Shown here: piece by piece, positions 9,345 through 16,816 of the stretch
How the letters are laid out: each line of letters begins with the position of its first letter
Position numbering within the stretch: the first letter of the stretch is position 1
Assembly (NCBI RefSeq): GCF_029017505.1
Contig: NZ_JAQGEI010000011.1
Coordinates: forward strand, 1-64,000
Source of the DNA: Sedimenticola hydrogenitrophicus
GTDB lineage: Bacteria; Pseudomonadota; Gammaproteobacteria; Chromatiales; Chromatiaceae
DNA length: 64,000 nucleotides
Reading direction: 5' to 3'
Position numbers and translations under genes: made by a program
Notes under the pieces: model-generated
Seen by the model: the letters and a program-made list of their open reading frames with translations, nothing else
The model's database searches: none
What the model was told of the DNA's origin: nothing

Positions 9345-9713
9345 GTGGCGGAACAGAAGGCCACCGGGCTGCGTCGTATTATCAACGCCGGTGGCTACTC
9401 CCTGGCCGGATTCCGCGCCTGCTGGCGGCACGAGGCCGCCTTCCGGCAGGAGCTGCTGGGGCTGGTACCGCTGCTGCCGCTGGCCCTCTATCTGGGCCGG
9501 AGCGGGGTGGAGCGGGCCCTGCTGGCGGGCAGTCTGCTGCTGGTTCCGCTGGTGGAGCTGCTCAACTCCGCCATCGAGGCGGTGGTCGACCGTGTCGGCA
9601 ACGAACACCATGAACTCTCCGGTCGGGCCAAGGATGTCGGCTCGGCCGCGGTGTTCCTGGCCATCGCGATGGCCGTCGTCATCTGGCTGCTGATACTCTC
9701 CCCCCGGTGGTGA
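9345..9713 (+). CDS. dgkA: Diacylglycerol kinase
   Basis: This small inner-membrane enzyme phosphorylates diacylglycerol to phosphatidate, recycling lipid left over from membrane-derived glycan synthesis. The 122-residue product has three hydrophobic helices and the DgkA active-site region VELLNSAIEAVVDRVGNEHHELSGRAKD (the Glu and Asp of this stretch are the conserved ones). Translation probably starts at a GTG that directly follows the gcvPB stop codon, so the gene is coupled to the glycine cleavage operon; no functional link is known. An intrinsic terminator lies 48 bp downstream. Confidence 0.93.
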   Translation: MAEQKATGLRRIINAGGYSLAGFRACWRHEAAFRQELLGLVPLLPLALYLGRSGVERALLAGSLLLVPLVELLNSAIEAVVDRVGNEHHELSGRAKDVGSAAVFLAIAMAVVIWLLILSPRW

Positions 9714-9760
9714 GGAGCTGAATTTTTCCATCCGCGAGCCCCGGGTCTGATCTGGATCAT

Positions 9761-9788
9761 TGCCAGCCGGGCTACCGGCTGGCAGTTT
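9761..9788 (+). terminator. Intrinsic terminator after the gcv-dgkA operon
   Basis: A perfect 10-bp stem TGCCAGCCGG/CCGGCTGGCA with the tetraloop GCTA is followed by GTTTTG. It closes the long plus-strand glycine cleavage transcription unit. Confidence 0.8.
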
Positions 9789-9823
9789 TGTCCAGGGATG
9801 GACTTATACCGCGTAGGCCAGGA

Positions 9824-9863
9824 GAAGTGGTACAGGGACGTACCGTATACGGAGCCGAGGATG
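9824..9863. repeat. Dispersed repeat with GTACAGGGATGTACC motif, copy 2
   Basis: The block AGTGGTACAGGGACGTACCG followed by a TATACGGAGCCGAGGATG tail is a close match to copies at 4311-4380, 13632-13680 and 48774-48813. It lies between the terminator and the next gene. Confidence 0.65.
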
Positions 9864-9946
9864 CCATGGCCGAGAGCGGTGTTCTACCCAACCCTACACT
9901 GATCGGTGTAGAATCCCCGGCTTGAATAACATCAATGGAGGACGGA

Positions 9947-10879
9947 ATGTCTGCGCTGATTTGTGGCTCTATGGCCTTTGATACCATTATGGTCTTCCAG
10001 GACCAGTTCAAGAACCACATCCTGCCGGAACAGGTGCATATCCTCAACGTCTCCTTCCTGGTGCCGGAGCTGCGTCGCGAGTTCGGCGGCTGCGCCGGCA
10101 ATATCGCCTATAACCTGAAACTGCTGGGCGGGGAGGGCAAGCCGATGGCCACCGTCGGTGGCGATTTCGGCGCCTATGCCAGCTGGATGGACGAGAACGG
10201 CGTCAGCCGCGATCACATCAAGGTGATCGAGGACAGCTATACCGCCCAGGCCTACATCACCACCGATCGGGACGACAACCAGATCAACGCCTTCCATCCG
10301 GGCGCCATGTCCCACTCCCACCTGAACCGGGTCGCGGAGGCGAAGGATTGCAGCATCGGCATCATCTCGCCAGACGGCCGCCAGGGGATGATCGAGCATG
10401 CCGAGCAGTTCGTGGAGCAGGGAATCCCTTTCATTTTTGACCCCGGTCAGGGACTGCCGATGTTCGACGGCGACGAGCTGACCCGTTTCGTCGAGCAGGC
10501 CACCTGGCTCGCCTTCAACGACTACGAGGCCAAGCTGATGGAGGAGCGCACCGGACTCAGCCCGGCACAGATGGCCGAGCGGGTGGAGGCGGTAGTGATC
10601 ACCCGGGGCGGGCGGGGCTCGCTGATCTATACCCGCGACCAGCTGTATGAGATCCCGGTCGCACCGGTGGCCAACATCGTTGACCCCACAGGTTGTGGTG
10701 ATGCTTATCGGGCCGGCCTGTTGTATGGTTTGATGAATGGCATGGATTGGGAGACCACCGGCCGTATCGCCTCGCTGATGGGCGGCATCAAGATCGAGGA
10801 GGCGGGACCGCAGAACCACCGCTTCCAGTGCGATGAGTTCGCCCAGTGCTTCAAGATCGCCTTCGGTTACGCCCTCTGA
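9947..10879 (+). CDS. PfkB-family sugar or nucleoside kinase (adenosine kinase-like)
   Basis: This is a soluble ribokinase-like kinase that phosphorylates a sugar or nucleoside with ATP. The 310-residue product has the N-terminal glycine-rich motif GGCAGNIAYNLKLLGG and the C-terminal PfkB signature DPTGCGDAYRAGLLYG, in which the last Asp is the catalytic base; the usual GAGD is GCGD here. The ATG at 9947 is preferred because GGAGG lies ideally upstream; an in-frame ATG at 9935 overlaps that site. Adenosine kinase is the closest guess from general similarity, but the substrate cannot be told. The molybdenum cofactor gene moaB follows 18 bp later. Confidence 0.85.
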   Translation: MSALICGSMAFDTIMVFQDQFKNHILPEQVHILNVSFLVPELRREFGGCAGNIAYNLKLLGGEGKPMATVGGDFGAYASWMDENGVSRDHIKVIEDSYTAQAYITTDRDDNQINAFHPGAMSHSHLNRVAEAKDCSIGIISPDGRQGMIEHAEQFVEQGIPFIFDPGQGLPMFDGDELTRFVEQATWLAFNDYEAKLMEERTGLSPAQMAERVEAVVITRGGRGSLIYTRDQLYEIPVAPVANIVDPTGCGDAYRAGLLYGLMNGMDWETTGRIASLMGGIKIEEAGPQNHRFQCDEFAQCFKIAFGYAL

Positions 10880-10897
10880 CCCGGACCTTGTGAGTAG

Positions 10898-11419
10898 ATG
10901 ATGACAGGACATTATGACGAATCGGGCTTCGTGCCCCTGAACATCGCGGTACTGACCATCTCGGACACCCGCACCGAAGAGACCGACAAATCGGGCAGGA
11001 TCCTCCAGGAGGGGGCCGAGGCCGCCGGCCACCGGGTGGTGGAGAAGGCGATCGTCAAGGACGATGTCTACCAGATGCGGGCGATCTTCTCGCGCTGGAT
11101 CGCCGACCCGGAAGTGCACGTGGTGCTAAGCACCGGCGGCACCGGCATCACCGGCCGCGACAGCACCCCGGAGGCGGTCATGCCGCTGCTGGAGAAGTCC
11201 ATTGAGGGATTTGGCGAGCTGTTCCGCCACGTCTCGCTGGAGGAGATCGGCGCCTCGGCGATCCAGTCCCGGGCCATCGCCGGGCTGACCAACCAGACCC
11301 TGGTGTTCTGCCTGCCCGGTTCCACCGGGGCCTGCCGCACCGGCTGGGACAAGATCCTCAATCCGCAGTTGGATCACCGCACCCGCCCCTGCAACTTCGC
11401 CCAGATGTTCCGGGCCTGA
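10898..11419 (+). CDS. moaB: Molybdenum cofactor biosynthesis protein MoaB/MogA family
   Basis: The MoaB/MogA family adenylylates molybdopterin before molybdate insertion, although the role of some MoaB members is unclear. The product has 173 residues with the MoCF-binding motifs LTISDTRTEETDKSG, STGGTGITGRDSTPEA and CLPGSTGACRTGWDKI. Its position in front of moeA, moaD and moaE supports a molybdopterin role. moaA, moaC and mog are not in the window, so the pathway is completed elsewhere. Confidence 0.92.
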   Translation: MMTGHYDESGFVPLNIAVLTISDTRTEETDKSGRILQEGAEAAGHRVVEKAIVKDDVYQMRAIFSRWIADPEVHVVLSTGGTGITGRDSTPEAVMPLLEKSIEGFGELFRHVSLEEIGASAIQSRAIAGLTNQTLVFCLPGSTGACRTGWDKILNPQLDHRTRPCNFAQMFRA

Positions 11420-11472
11420 TCCCGGCCCGGCGCCAGCGCCGGGCCCAGCAACAGAATCGGGAGTAGAGATCG

Positions 11473-12723
11473 ATGAGTGAGTGTGGTTGTTCCTCCGTAG
11501 CCGAGCCGGGAATGAAACCGCTGGAAGAGGCGCTGGCCCTGCTGCTCTCCCACGCCCGGGCGGTGGGCGAGCGTGAGCTGGTGCCGTTGGCCGAGGCCAA
11601 TGGGCGTATCCTGGCCGAGCCGGTGGTGAGCAAAATCAACATGCCGCCCTGGGATAACAGCGCCATGGACGGCTACGCAGTGCAGAGTGCCGACCTGGGG
11701 GAGGTGCCCTGCCGTCTGGCCATCTCCCAGCGCATCCCGGCCGGTGCCGCGCCGCAACCGCTGGCGCCCGGCACGGCGGCGCGCATCTTTACCGGCGCAC
11801 CGGTACCGCCGGGCGCCGATACCGTGGTGATCCAGGAGGTGTGCGCGCAGGAGGGCGACCAGGTCATTGTCAACCAGATGCCGGAGTCCGGTGCCAATAT
11901 CCGCTATGCCGGCGAGGACACCCGCATCGGCCAGGAGGTGCTGCAGGCGGGCACCCGTCTCGGCGCCCAGCATCTCGGGCTGGCGGCCTCCGTCGGCGTC
12001 GGCGAGCTGGTGGTCTATCGCCGGCTCAAGGTGGCGCTGTTCTCCTCCGGTGATGAACTGATCAACCCCGGTCAGCCGCTGGGCCCGGGCCAGATCTACA
12101 ACTCCAACGAGTACACCCTGCAGGCGCTGCTGCAGGCGCTGGGCTGCGAGATCGTCAGCCTGGGCATTGTGGAGGATACCTTCGAGGCGACCTGCCAGGC
12201 GCTATCAAAGGCCGCCGCCCAGGCCGACCTGGTGATGACCTCCGGTGGCGTGTCGGTCGGCGAAGAGGACCACCTGAAGCCGGCGGTCGAGGCGCTGGGT
12301 TCGCTGGACCTGTGGAAGATCGCCATCCGCCCGGGCAAGCCGCTGGCGTTTGGCCATATCGAGGGCACCCCGTTCATCGGTACCCCCGGCAACCCGGTCT
12401 CCCTGTTTGTCACCTTCTGCCTGTTCGCCCGCCCCTTCATCCTCAAGGCCCAGGGTGTCAGGGAGGTGGAACTGGCGCCCACGCCGCTCCTGGCCAAGGC
12501 CGATTTCGACTGGCCCAAGGCGGAGAAGCGCCGCGAGTTCGCCCGTGCCCAGCTCAATCTGGATGCCCGGGGCCAGGCGCAGATCAGCCTGTTCTCCAGT
12601 CGCTCCTCCGGGGTGCTCAACTCCCTCACTTGGGCCAATGGCCTGGCAATACTCCCCGAGCAGCAGACCCTGGCCCGGGGAGAGATGGTGCAATTCCTGC
12701 CTTTCAGCGAGTTACTCAAATGA
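11473..12723 (+). CDS. moeA: Molybdopterin molybdenumtransferase
   Basis: MoeA inserts molybdate into adenylylated molybdopterin. The 416-residue product has the expected order: domain I/III opening with MKPLEEALALLL and NMPPWDNSAMDGYAV, the MoCF-binding domain with SSGDELINPG, NSNEYTLQALL and SGGVSVGEEDHLKPAV, PGKPLAFG and GTPGNPVS, and a C-terminal beta-barrel. The N-terminus MSECGCSS is Cys-containing and slightly longer than in E. coli. The stop codon overlaps the start of moaD (ATGA), so the two are translationally coupled. Confidence 0.95.
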   Translation: MSECGCSSVAEPGMKPLEEALALLLSHARAVGERELVPLAEANGRILAEPVVSKINMPPWDNSAMDGYAVQSADLGEVPCRLAISQRIPAGAAPQPLAPGTAARIFTGAPVPPGADTVVIQEVCAQEGDQVIVNQMPESGANIRYAGEDTRIGQEVLQAGTRLGAQHLGLAASVGVGELVVYRRLKVALFSSGDELINPGQPLGPGQIYNSNEYTLQALLQALGCEIVSLGIVEDTFEATCQALSKAAAQADLVMTSGGVSVGEEDHLKPAVEALGSLDLWKIAIRPGKPLAFGHIEGTPFIGTPGNPVSLFVTFCLFARPFILKAQGVREVELAPTPLLAKADFDWPKAEKRREFARAQLNLDARGQAQISLFSSRSSGVLNSLTWANGLAILPEQQTLARGEMVQFLPFSELLK

Positions 12724-12974
12724 TTCATATGCTCTATTTCGCGCGCCTGCGCGAGGCGCTCCAGACCGGCTCGGAGACCCTGGACTACACTCCCGAACTG
12801 ACCTCGGTCAGCGCCATAGTCGAACGGCTGAAGGGACGTGGCGACGCCTGGGGTGAGGTATTCGCCGATGACCAGACCGTGCTGGTGGCGGTGAACCAGG
12901 AGATGTGCGACTTGTCGACGGCGGTGAAGGATGGCGACGAAGTGGCCTTTTTCCCGCCGGTCACCGGCGGTTAG
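12720..12974 (+). CDS. moaD: Molybdopterin synthase small (sulfur carrier) subunit
   Basis: This ubiquitin-like sulfur carrier of molybdopterin synthase bears a C-terminal thiocarboxylate that donates sulfur to precursor Z. The 84-residue product ends in the diagnostic Gly-Gly (PPVTGG) after the DEVAFFPP strand. Its ATG overlaps the moeA stop codon. The partner moaE lies 95 bp downstream on the same strand. Size and fold motifs fit MoaD well; the alternative ThiS is unlikely given the neighbours. Confidence 0.92.
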   Translation: MIHMLYFARLREALQTGSETLDYTPELTSVSAIVERLKGRGDAWGEVFADDQTVLVAVNQEMCDLSTAVKDGDEVAFFPPVTGG

Positions 12975-13069
12975 GCAGCATCTATACTCTGTTGTAGATA
13001 GTGGGTTTAGCGTAGCGGGGCGTCTCTTCCTGCGGATCTGTTCAACCCTTCAGATCACGGTAAAATTCC

Positions 13070-13528
13070 ATGAACCAGATCAAAATACAGACCGAACCCT
13101 TCGATCTCGCGGCGATCCAGGAGGAGCTGCGGCGGGACAATCCGGCCATCGGCGCGGTGGTCACCTTTCTCGGCCAGATGCGCGACATCAACGAGGGCGA
13201 CCGGGTCAGCACCATGACCCTGGAACACTACCCCGGTATGACCGAGAAGGCGTTGCAGGCGATCGTCGACGAGGCCGGGGCGCGCTGGCAACTGTTGGGC
13301 ATCCGTGTAATCCACCGGGTCGGCCCGCTGCACCCTCTGGATCCCATCGTCCTGGTGGCGGTGGCCAGCGCCCACCGCGGCGAGGCGTTCCAGGCCTGCG
13401 AGTTCGTGATCGACTATCTCAAGACCCGGGCGCCGTTCTGGAAAAAGGAGCAGACCGCGGAGGGCGAGCGCTGGGTTGATGCACGCCACAGCGACGATGC
13501 AGCGGAGCGGCGCTGGAAAAGATCCTAG
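13070..13528 (+). CDS. moaE: Molybdopterin synthase large catalytic subunit
   Basis: This catalytic subunit of molybdopterin synthase transfers two sulfurs from MoaD thiocarboxylate to cyclic pyranopterin monophosphate. The 152-residue product has VVTFLGQMRDINEGD, the dimer-interface motif HRVGPLHPLDPIVLVAVASAHR and the active-site KTRAPFWKKE with the conserved lysines. The length is normal. It is the last gene of the molybdenum cofactor cluster and is followed by about 460 bp of repeat-rich DNA. Confidence 0.95.
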   Translation: MNQIKIQTEPFDLAAIQEELRRDNPAIGAVVTFLGQMRDINEGDRVSTMTLEHYPGMTEKALQAIVDEAGARWQLLGIRVIHRVGPLHPLDPIVLVAVASAHRGEAFQACEFVIDYLKTRAPFWKKEQTAEGERWVDARHSDDAAERRWKRS

Positions 13529-13988
13529 CGGCAGCTGTATTCGCAAAGTACGCAAAGGGTAACTGCTCACCCCTATCCTCACCACGGAGACACAGAGAGC
13601 ACAGAGAAACCACAAGATTCTCCTGCGGGCTCCATCCTCAGGTCCGTAAACGGTATACCCCTGTACCACTCCTGCATCCTGTAGTCCGTAAGCTGTACAT
13701 TCCAGCACTGAGTGCAATGGCTGCTCCAATTATCCGCACGCTACATTGTTCAGTTAACCTCTGTGTCCTCTGTGTCCTCTGTGTCCTCTGTGCCTCCGTG
13801 GTGCATTGGTGAGGCTTTAAGGACACCTCGGGTGAGTGGCTACCACAAAGGTTAGAATCAAGAACTTTTGAGGTGGATAGCGGCACACTCCCTTCCCTGA
13901 TATTTGCGGGGATAAATCCACATCCTCTCCGTGTTATCTTTGCGTACTTGGCGTCTTTGCGAGCGCTTTATCGAATCACCAGGCTGGA
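13529..13988. repeat. Repeat-rich gap between moaE and the LysE gene
   Basis: The 460-bp gap contains nested inverted repeats. The outer pair is GCAAAGTACGCAAAGG near 13544 and CTTTGCGTACTTGGCG near 13939. An inner pair is ACCACGGAGACACAGAGAG (13581-13599) against the complement of 13757-13803. The inner right arm contains four tandem 9-base units CTCTGTGTC (13759-13794). Such CACGGAGACACAGAG and AAAGACGCCAAGTACGCAAAG strings are common intergenic repeats in many bacteria. No convincing gene is seen here. Confidence 0.65.
13632..13680. repeat. Dispersed repeat with GTACAGGGATGTACC motif, copy 3
   Basis: Read on the minus strand this copy gives GAGTGGTACAGGGGTATACCG followed by TTTACGGACCTGAGGATGG. 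It is nested inside the larger inverted repeats of the gap and shows two changes in the palindromic core relative to the other copies. Confidence 0.6.
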
Positions 13989-14624
13989 ATGATGAACACC
14001 ACCCTCAATCCCACCCTGCTGGGGGTCTTCATACCCACTTTCTTTATTGTCTCCGTGACGCCGGGGATGTGCATGACCCTCTCCATGACCCTGGGTATGA
14101 CCATCGGCCTGCGGCGCACCTTCTGGATGATGGCGGGCGAACTGCTCGGGGTGGGGCTGGTGGCGGCCGCCGCGGTGATCGGCGTGGCCACCCTGATGCT
14201 GAACTACCCGTTGCTGTTCGAGCTGTTCAAGTACGGGGGGGGCGCCTATCTGGGCTATCTCGGTCTCAAGATGTGGCGTTCGCGCGGCAAGCTGGCGATC
14301 AATCTCGATGGCCCGCGGCAGGCGCCTGCCACCGGGATGGCGCTGGCGCTGCAGGGCTTCGTGACCGCCGTGGCCAACCCCAAGGGCTGGGCCTTCTTCA
14401 TCTCCCTGCTGCCGCCCTTTATCAGTGACCAGCAGCCGATGGTTCCGCAGCTCGGCGTGCTGCTGGGTCTGATCCTGCTGATTGAGTTCAGCTGTCTGGT
14501 GCTCTATGCCAGTGGCGGCCGCAGCCTGAGCCTGCTGTTGCGGCAGCGCGGCAATGTGCGTCTGCTCAATCGCCTGGCAGGCAGCCTGATGATAGGGGTG
14601 GGCGTCTGGCTGGCGTTCGGCTGA
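13989..14624 (+). CDS. LysE/RhtB-family amino acid exporter
   Basis: This is an inner-membrane exporter of the LysE/RhtB superfamily, which exports amino acids such as lysine, homoserine, threonine or leucine. The 211-residue product has about six hydrophobic spans, the family-typical start FIVSVTPGMCMTLSMTLGMTIG, a middle LGLKMWR and the ANPKGWAFFISLLPPF motif. Two ATG codons stand in tandem at the start; the first is used here. It is a single gene with a strong palindromic terminator after it. The substrate is unknown. Confidence 0.9.
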   Translation: MMNTTLNPTLLGVFIPTFFIVSVTPGMCMTLSMTLGMTIGLRRTFWMMAGELLGVGLVAAAAVIGVATLMLNYPLLFELFKYGGGAYLGYLGLKMWRSRGKLAINLDGPRQAPATGMALALQGFVTAVANPKGWAFFISLLPPFISDQQPMVPQLGVLLGLILLIEFSCLVLYASGGRSLSLLLRQRGNVRLLNRLAGSLMIGVGVWLAFG

Positions 14625-14760
14625 CGGCGCAGTCAGAGGACCTGACCTGGCTGCCGGCTACCGCGCCGGCAGGATGGCAGAAAAACCGATGCAGGGGCAT
14701 TTCAGCAGCGTGCAGGACTATCCGTTCGAGCGGCCGTCTGGCCTGTAACCCCCCGGTAGT

Positions 14761-14799
14761 TAAAATAACCGGCCCGGCATTGCCGGGCCGGTTATTTTA
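14761..14799. terminator. Bidirectional terminator palindrome
   Basis: This is a 39-bp perfect palindrome, TAAAATAACCGGCCCGGCA, one base, then its exact complement. The GC core flanked by A-run and T-run works as an intrinsic terminator in both directions. It stands between the converging LysE-type gene (+) and the DsrE gene (-). Confidence 0.85.
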
Positions 14800-14844
14800 C
14801 TGGTGCGCCACGGGAGTGTGGTCGCACCGGTTTGACTACTTGAA

Positions 14845-15282
14845 TTACGGCCTAACGTAGGCGTAACCCTGCTCCTGCAGTTCCATGATGCGCAACACGC
14901 CGGCCTGGACCACCGAGACCCCTTCCAGGGGCACCGGCATTGTCCCGGTCTTCTTTTCCACAGCCTTCATGGTGTTGCCGCAGGCACTGAACTGGATGTC
15001 CTGCATCGCCAGGCTGGTGATACGTTGTCCCACTTTGGATTCGCTGGTGAGCATGCCGAGTCCGGGCCCATAGGCGACGATCTCAATCTGGACATTGTCC
15101 TGTCCCAGGGCATTTTGCAGATTGACGGCGTTGTTCAGGGCGATGGTCTGGGTGCGGGGGTCGTCGGTGCTGACCTGGATCACCACCTTGTGGGGGGCGC
15201 CTTCCGCGGCCAGCAGGGCCTGTCCGGTGAACAGGCCGAAAAACAGCAGCAGGGCCATCAGGCTATGGTTTATGGTTTTCAT
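14845..15282 (-). CDS. Secreted DsrE/DsrF-like sulfur-relay protein
   Basis: The 145-residue protein has a clear signal peptide (hydrophobic LMALLLFFGLFTG, cleavage near ALLAA at 25-26) and a single DsrE/DsrF-like domain (COG1416 type), so it should act in the periplasm. Its only conserved cysteine is Cys101 in FSACGNTM. The anti-sigma factor encoded just upstream has the same motif (FAACGNTL) and the same end (GYAYVRP against GWAYIKV), so the two domains are relatives. It follows that gene on the same strand, but a 162-bp repeat lies between them. Sulfane-sulfur binding is known for some DsrE proteins; for this one it is an inference. Confidence 0.85.
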   Translation of the reverse strand: MKTINHSLMALLLFFGLFTGQALLAAEGAPHKVVIQVSTDDPRTQTIALNNAVNLQNALGQDNVQIEIVAYGPGLGMLTSESKVGQRITSLAMQDIQFSACGNTMKAVEKKTGTMPVPLEGVSVVQAGVLRIMELQEQGYAYVRP

Positions 15283-15300
15283 CTTTCATCCTCTCTTTGG

Positions 15301-15462
15301 TTAGGCGATTTCTGTCAATGAACATCCCCGCTTGCTGGTCTTTTCGTCCCCCTGCCGCGTTGCCCCAGGCATCACATAATCCGACTATGCTTCGCCTGGG
15401 GCGCCTTGCAGGGAAACGAAAATTCTACGCAATCCAGGATGTTCATTTCCGGCAATCGCCTT
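15301..15462 (-). mobile_element. MITE-like 165-bp palindromic repeat family A, copy 1
   Basis: This 162-bp element starts TTAGGCGATTTCTGTCAATG and ends with the complementary arm TTTCCGGCAATCGCCTTA. The two halves are imperfect reverse complements over nearly the whole length, meeting near GGATTATG. Two further copies in the opposite orientation lie at 36049-36211 and 52904-53068. No open reading frame or transposase is present. This copy separates the anti-sigma gene from the secreted DsrE gene. Confidence 0.8.
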
Positions 15463-15524
15463 ATGGTCTGCAGCGTTTGGCTCTTTGGGTAGCGGCCGCT
15501 TACTGCAGTTGGTAATGGTCTGAA

Positions 15525-16244
15525 TCAGACCTTGATATAGGCCCAGCCGGTCTGCTGGCGCCGGGTAATATAAGAGATCCCGGAGCGGACGATCACCGCC
15601 TCCGGCACAATCTGAATCTGCTCGCCGGTCTCCTTGGTCATGCGCTCCAGGGTGTTGCCGCAGGCGGCGAATACCAGGTTGGGGTAGGTCTCGCTCAACC
15701 GCCGGATCCGCTCCGGAAAGGGCGAAAGCCCCTGCTGCATCAGCCGCAACCCCTGGTTGTTGGCCACCACCTCCAGGCGCAGTGGCTGCCCGCTGGCGCG
15801 ATGCTCCTCGAGGACCGTCTCCACCTGATCCAGCAGCAGCGCCGCGTCCTCGCGGCTGTCGCTGCTGATGTGGAACACCACCCGGGTCTGTGACGTCCGG
15901 GCGTCGCCGAAGGCGGCCAGCGGTGCCCGCCGGTTGTGATCGGAAGAGGAGGGCGCCTCGGTCACCAGCTGCACCGCGAACAGGGAGAGCCCGCCGATGG
16001 CGGCGGCCGTCAGATAACGGGTCAGGCCCCCGCCGGCGGCCAACGCCCGCCGTTCGCCGTTCTTCGGCCCGCTGAGCGGATAGGCCGCGCGGGTGAGTTC
16101 CTTCAGGTACTGCAACTGCAACAGCCGCCTGCGCAGCGGATCGGAATCGGCGGCCGCGCGCAGCAGCTCAAGGCGCTCCTGCGGGGCCAGTTCGTTGTCG
16201 ATGAAGGCGTTGAGCTGTTCGTCGCTGTAGTGGTCCGCGTTCAT
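15525..16244 (-). CDS. Anti-sigma factor with periplasmic DsrE domain
   Basis: The 239-residue membrane protein is probably the anti-sigma factor of the ECF sigma factor encoded directly upstream. Residues 1-55 (MNADHYSDEQLNAFIDNEL...) look like a short anti-sigma domain without the zinc HxxxCxxC motif. One membrane span lies at about 75-95. The periplasmic part (about 120-239) is a DsrE-like domain with one cysteine, Cys195 in FAACGNTL. The start is fixed by an ATGA overlap with the sigma gene; the frame stays open further upstream, but that is a shadow. Fusion of an anti-sigma region with a DsrE sensor is unusual. The domain calls are by motif and could be tested by structure prediction. 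Confidence 0.8.
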   Translation of the reverse strand: MNADHYSDEQLNAFIDNELAPQERLELLRAAADSDPLRRRLLQLQYLKELTRAAYPLSGPKNGERRALAAGGGLTRYLTAAAIGGLSLFAVQLVTEAPSSSDHNRRAPLAAFGDARTSQTRVVFHISSDSREDAALLLDQVETVLEEHRASGQPLRLEVVANNQGLRLMQQGLSPFPERIRRLSETYPNLVFAACGNTLERMTKETGEQIQIVPEAVIVRSGISYITRRQQTGWAYIKV

Positions 16245-16789
16245 TTGATACGCTCCATGAAGGGCCGGCCGTCGGTTTTTGCCCGCGTTTCCGACGCCAT
16301 CAGCTGTTTCAGTTGCTGTCGGGCGCGGCTCAGCCGGCTCATCACGGTACCCACCGGGATGCCGAGGATCTCCGCCACCTCGGCGTAGCTGCAGGCCTCC
16401 AGATCCACCAGCATCAGCACCTCCCGCCGCGCCGGGCTGAGCCGGGCGACGGCCTGGCGGACCCGGTCTACTGTCTGTTGTTGCAACAGCTGCTCGTCGG
16501 CGGGTTGCAGGGTGGGGTCGATGCACTCGTCGAAGCGATCGGCCGGCCGCTGGCGCCGGCAGTGATCGCGAAAACAGTTGGCCAGGATGGCGAAGGCCCA
16601 GCCCTCCAGCGCCGCCCCGTCCTTGAGCGAGGCGAGCCCGGCGAGCGCCCGGGTCAGCGCCTCCTGGGCCAGGTCATCGGCCAGGCTCTCCTCGCCGCAC
16701 CAGCCCAGTGCCAGGCGTCGGAGCCGCGGGCTCAGTGCCGCCAGCCGCTGCCGGTTTTTGCTCTCGTTGCGCCACGCGGTGAACATCAA
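16241..16789 (-). CDS. ECF-type RNA polymerase sigma factor
   Basis: The 182-residue sigma factor has only regions 2 and 4, as in the extracytoplasmic function class. Region 2 runs over LRRLALGWCGEESLADDLAQEALTRAL and the WAFAILANCFRDHCRR segment. Region 4 is LSPARREVLMLVDLEACSYAEVAEILGIPVGTVMSRLSRAR, with the helix-turn-helix. Its last bases overlap the start of the anti-sigma gene (ATGA), the usual arrangement of a sigma/anti-sigma pair. A possible self-recognised promoter lies 28 bp upstream of the gene. The regulon is unknown, but the periplasmic DsrE domain of the partner suggests an envelope sulfur or redox signal. Confidence 0.92.
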   Translation of the reverse strand: MMFTAWRNESKNRQRLAALSPRLRRLALGWCGEESLADDLAQEALTRALAGLASLKDGAALEGWAFAILANCFRDHCRRQRPADRFDECIDPTLQPADEQLLQQQTVDRVRQAVARLSPARREVLMLVDLEACSYAEVAEILGIPVGTVMSRLSRARQQLKQLMASETRAKTDGRPFMERIK

Positions 16790-16816
16790 ACAGCCGTCCC
16801 CTTTCCAGTTGTTGTG

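Noticed and set aside
8259-9731. A 490-codon open frame antisense to gcvPB and dgkA
   Set aside because: Same GC-driven shadow; it spans two real genes and the stop/start junction between them.
13759-13794. Tandem 9-base units that might suggest a CRISPR-like array
   Set aside because: Units are directly adjacent without spacers, only about four copies, and no cas gene is near; a simple tandem repeat in an intergenic repeat.
15245-15540. The repeat at 15301-15462 as a small regulatory RNA or riboswitch of the DsrE gene
   Set aside because: The same sequence recurs in unrelated places and in both orientations, so a dispersed element is the better explanation.
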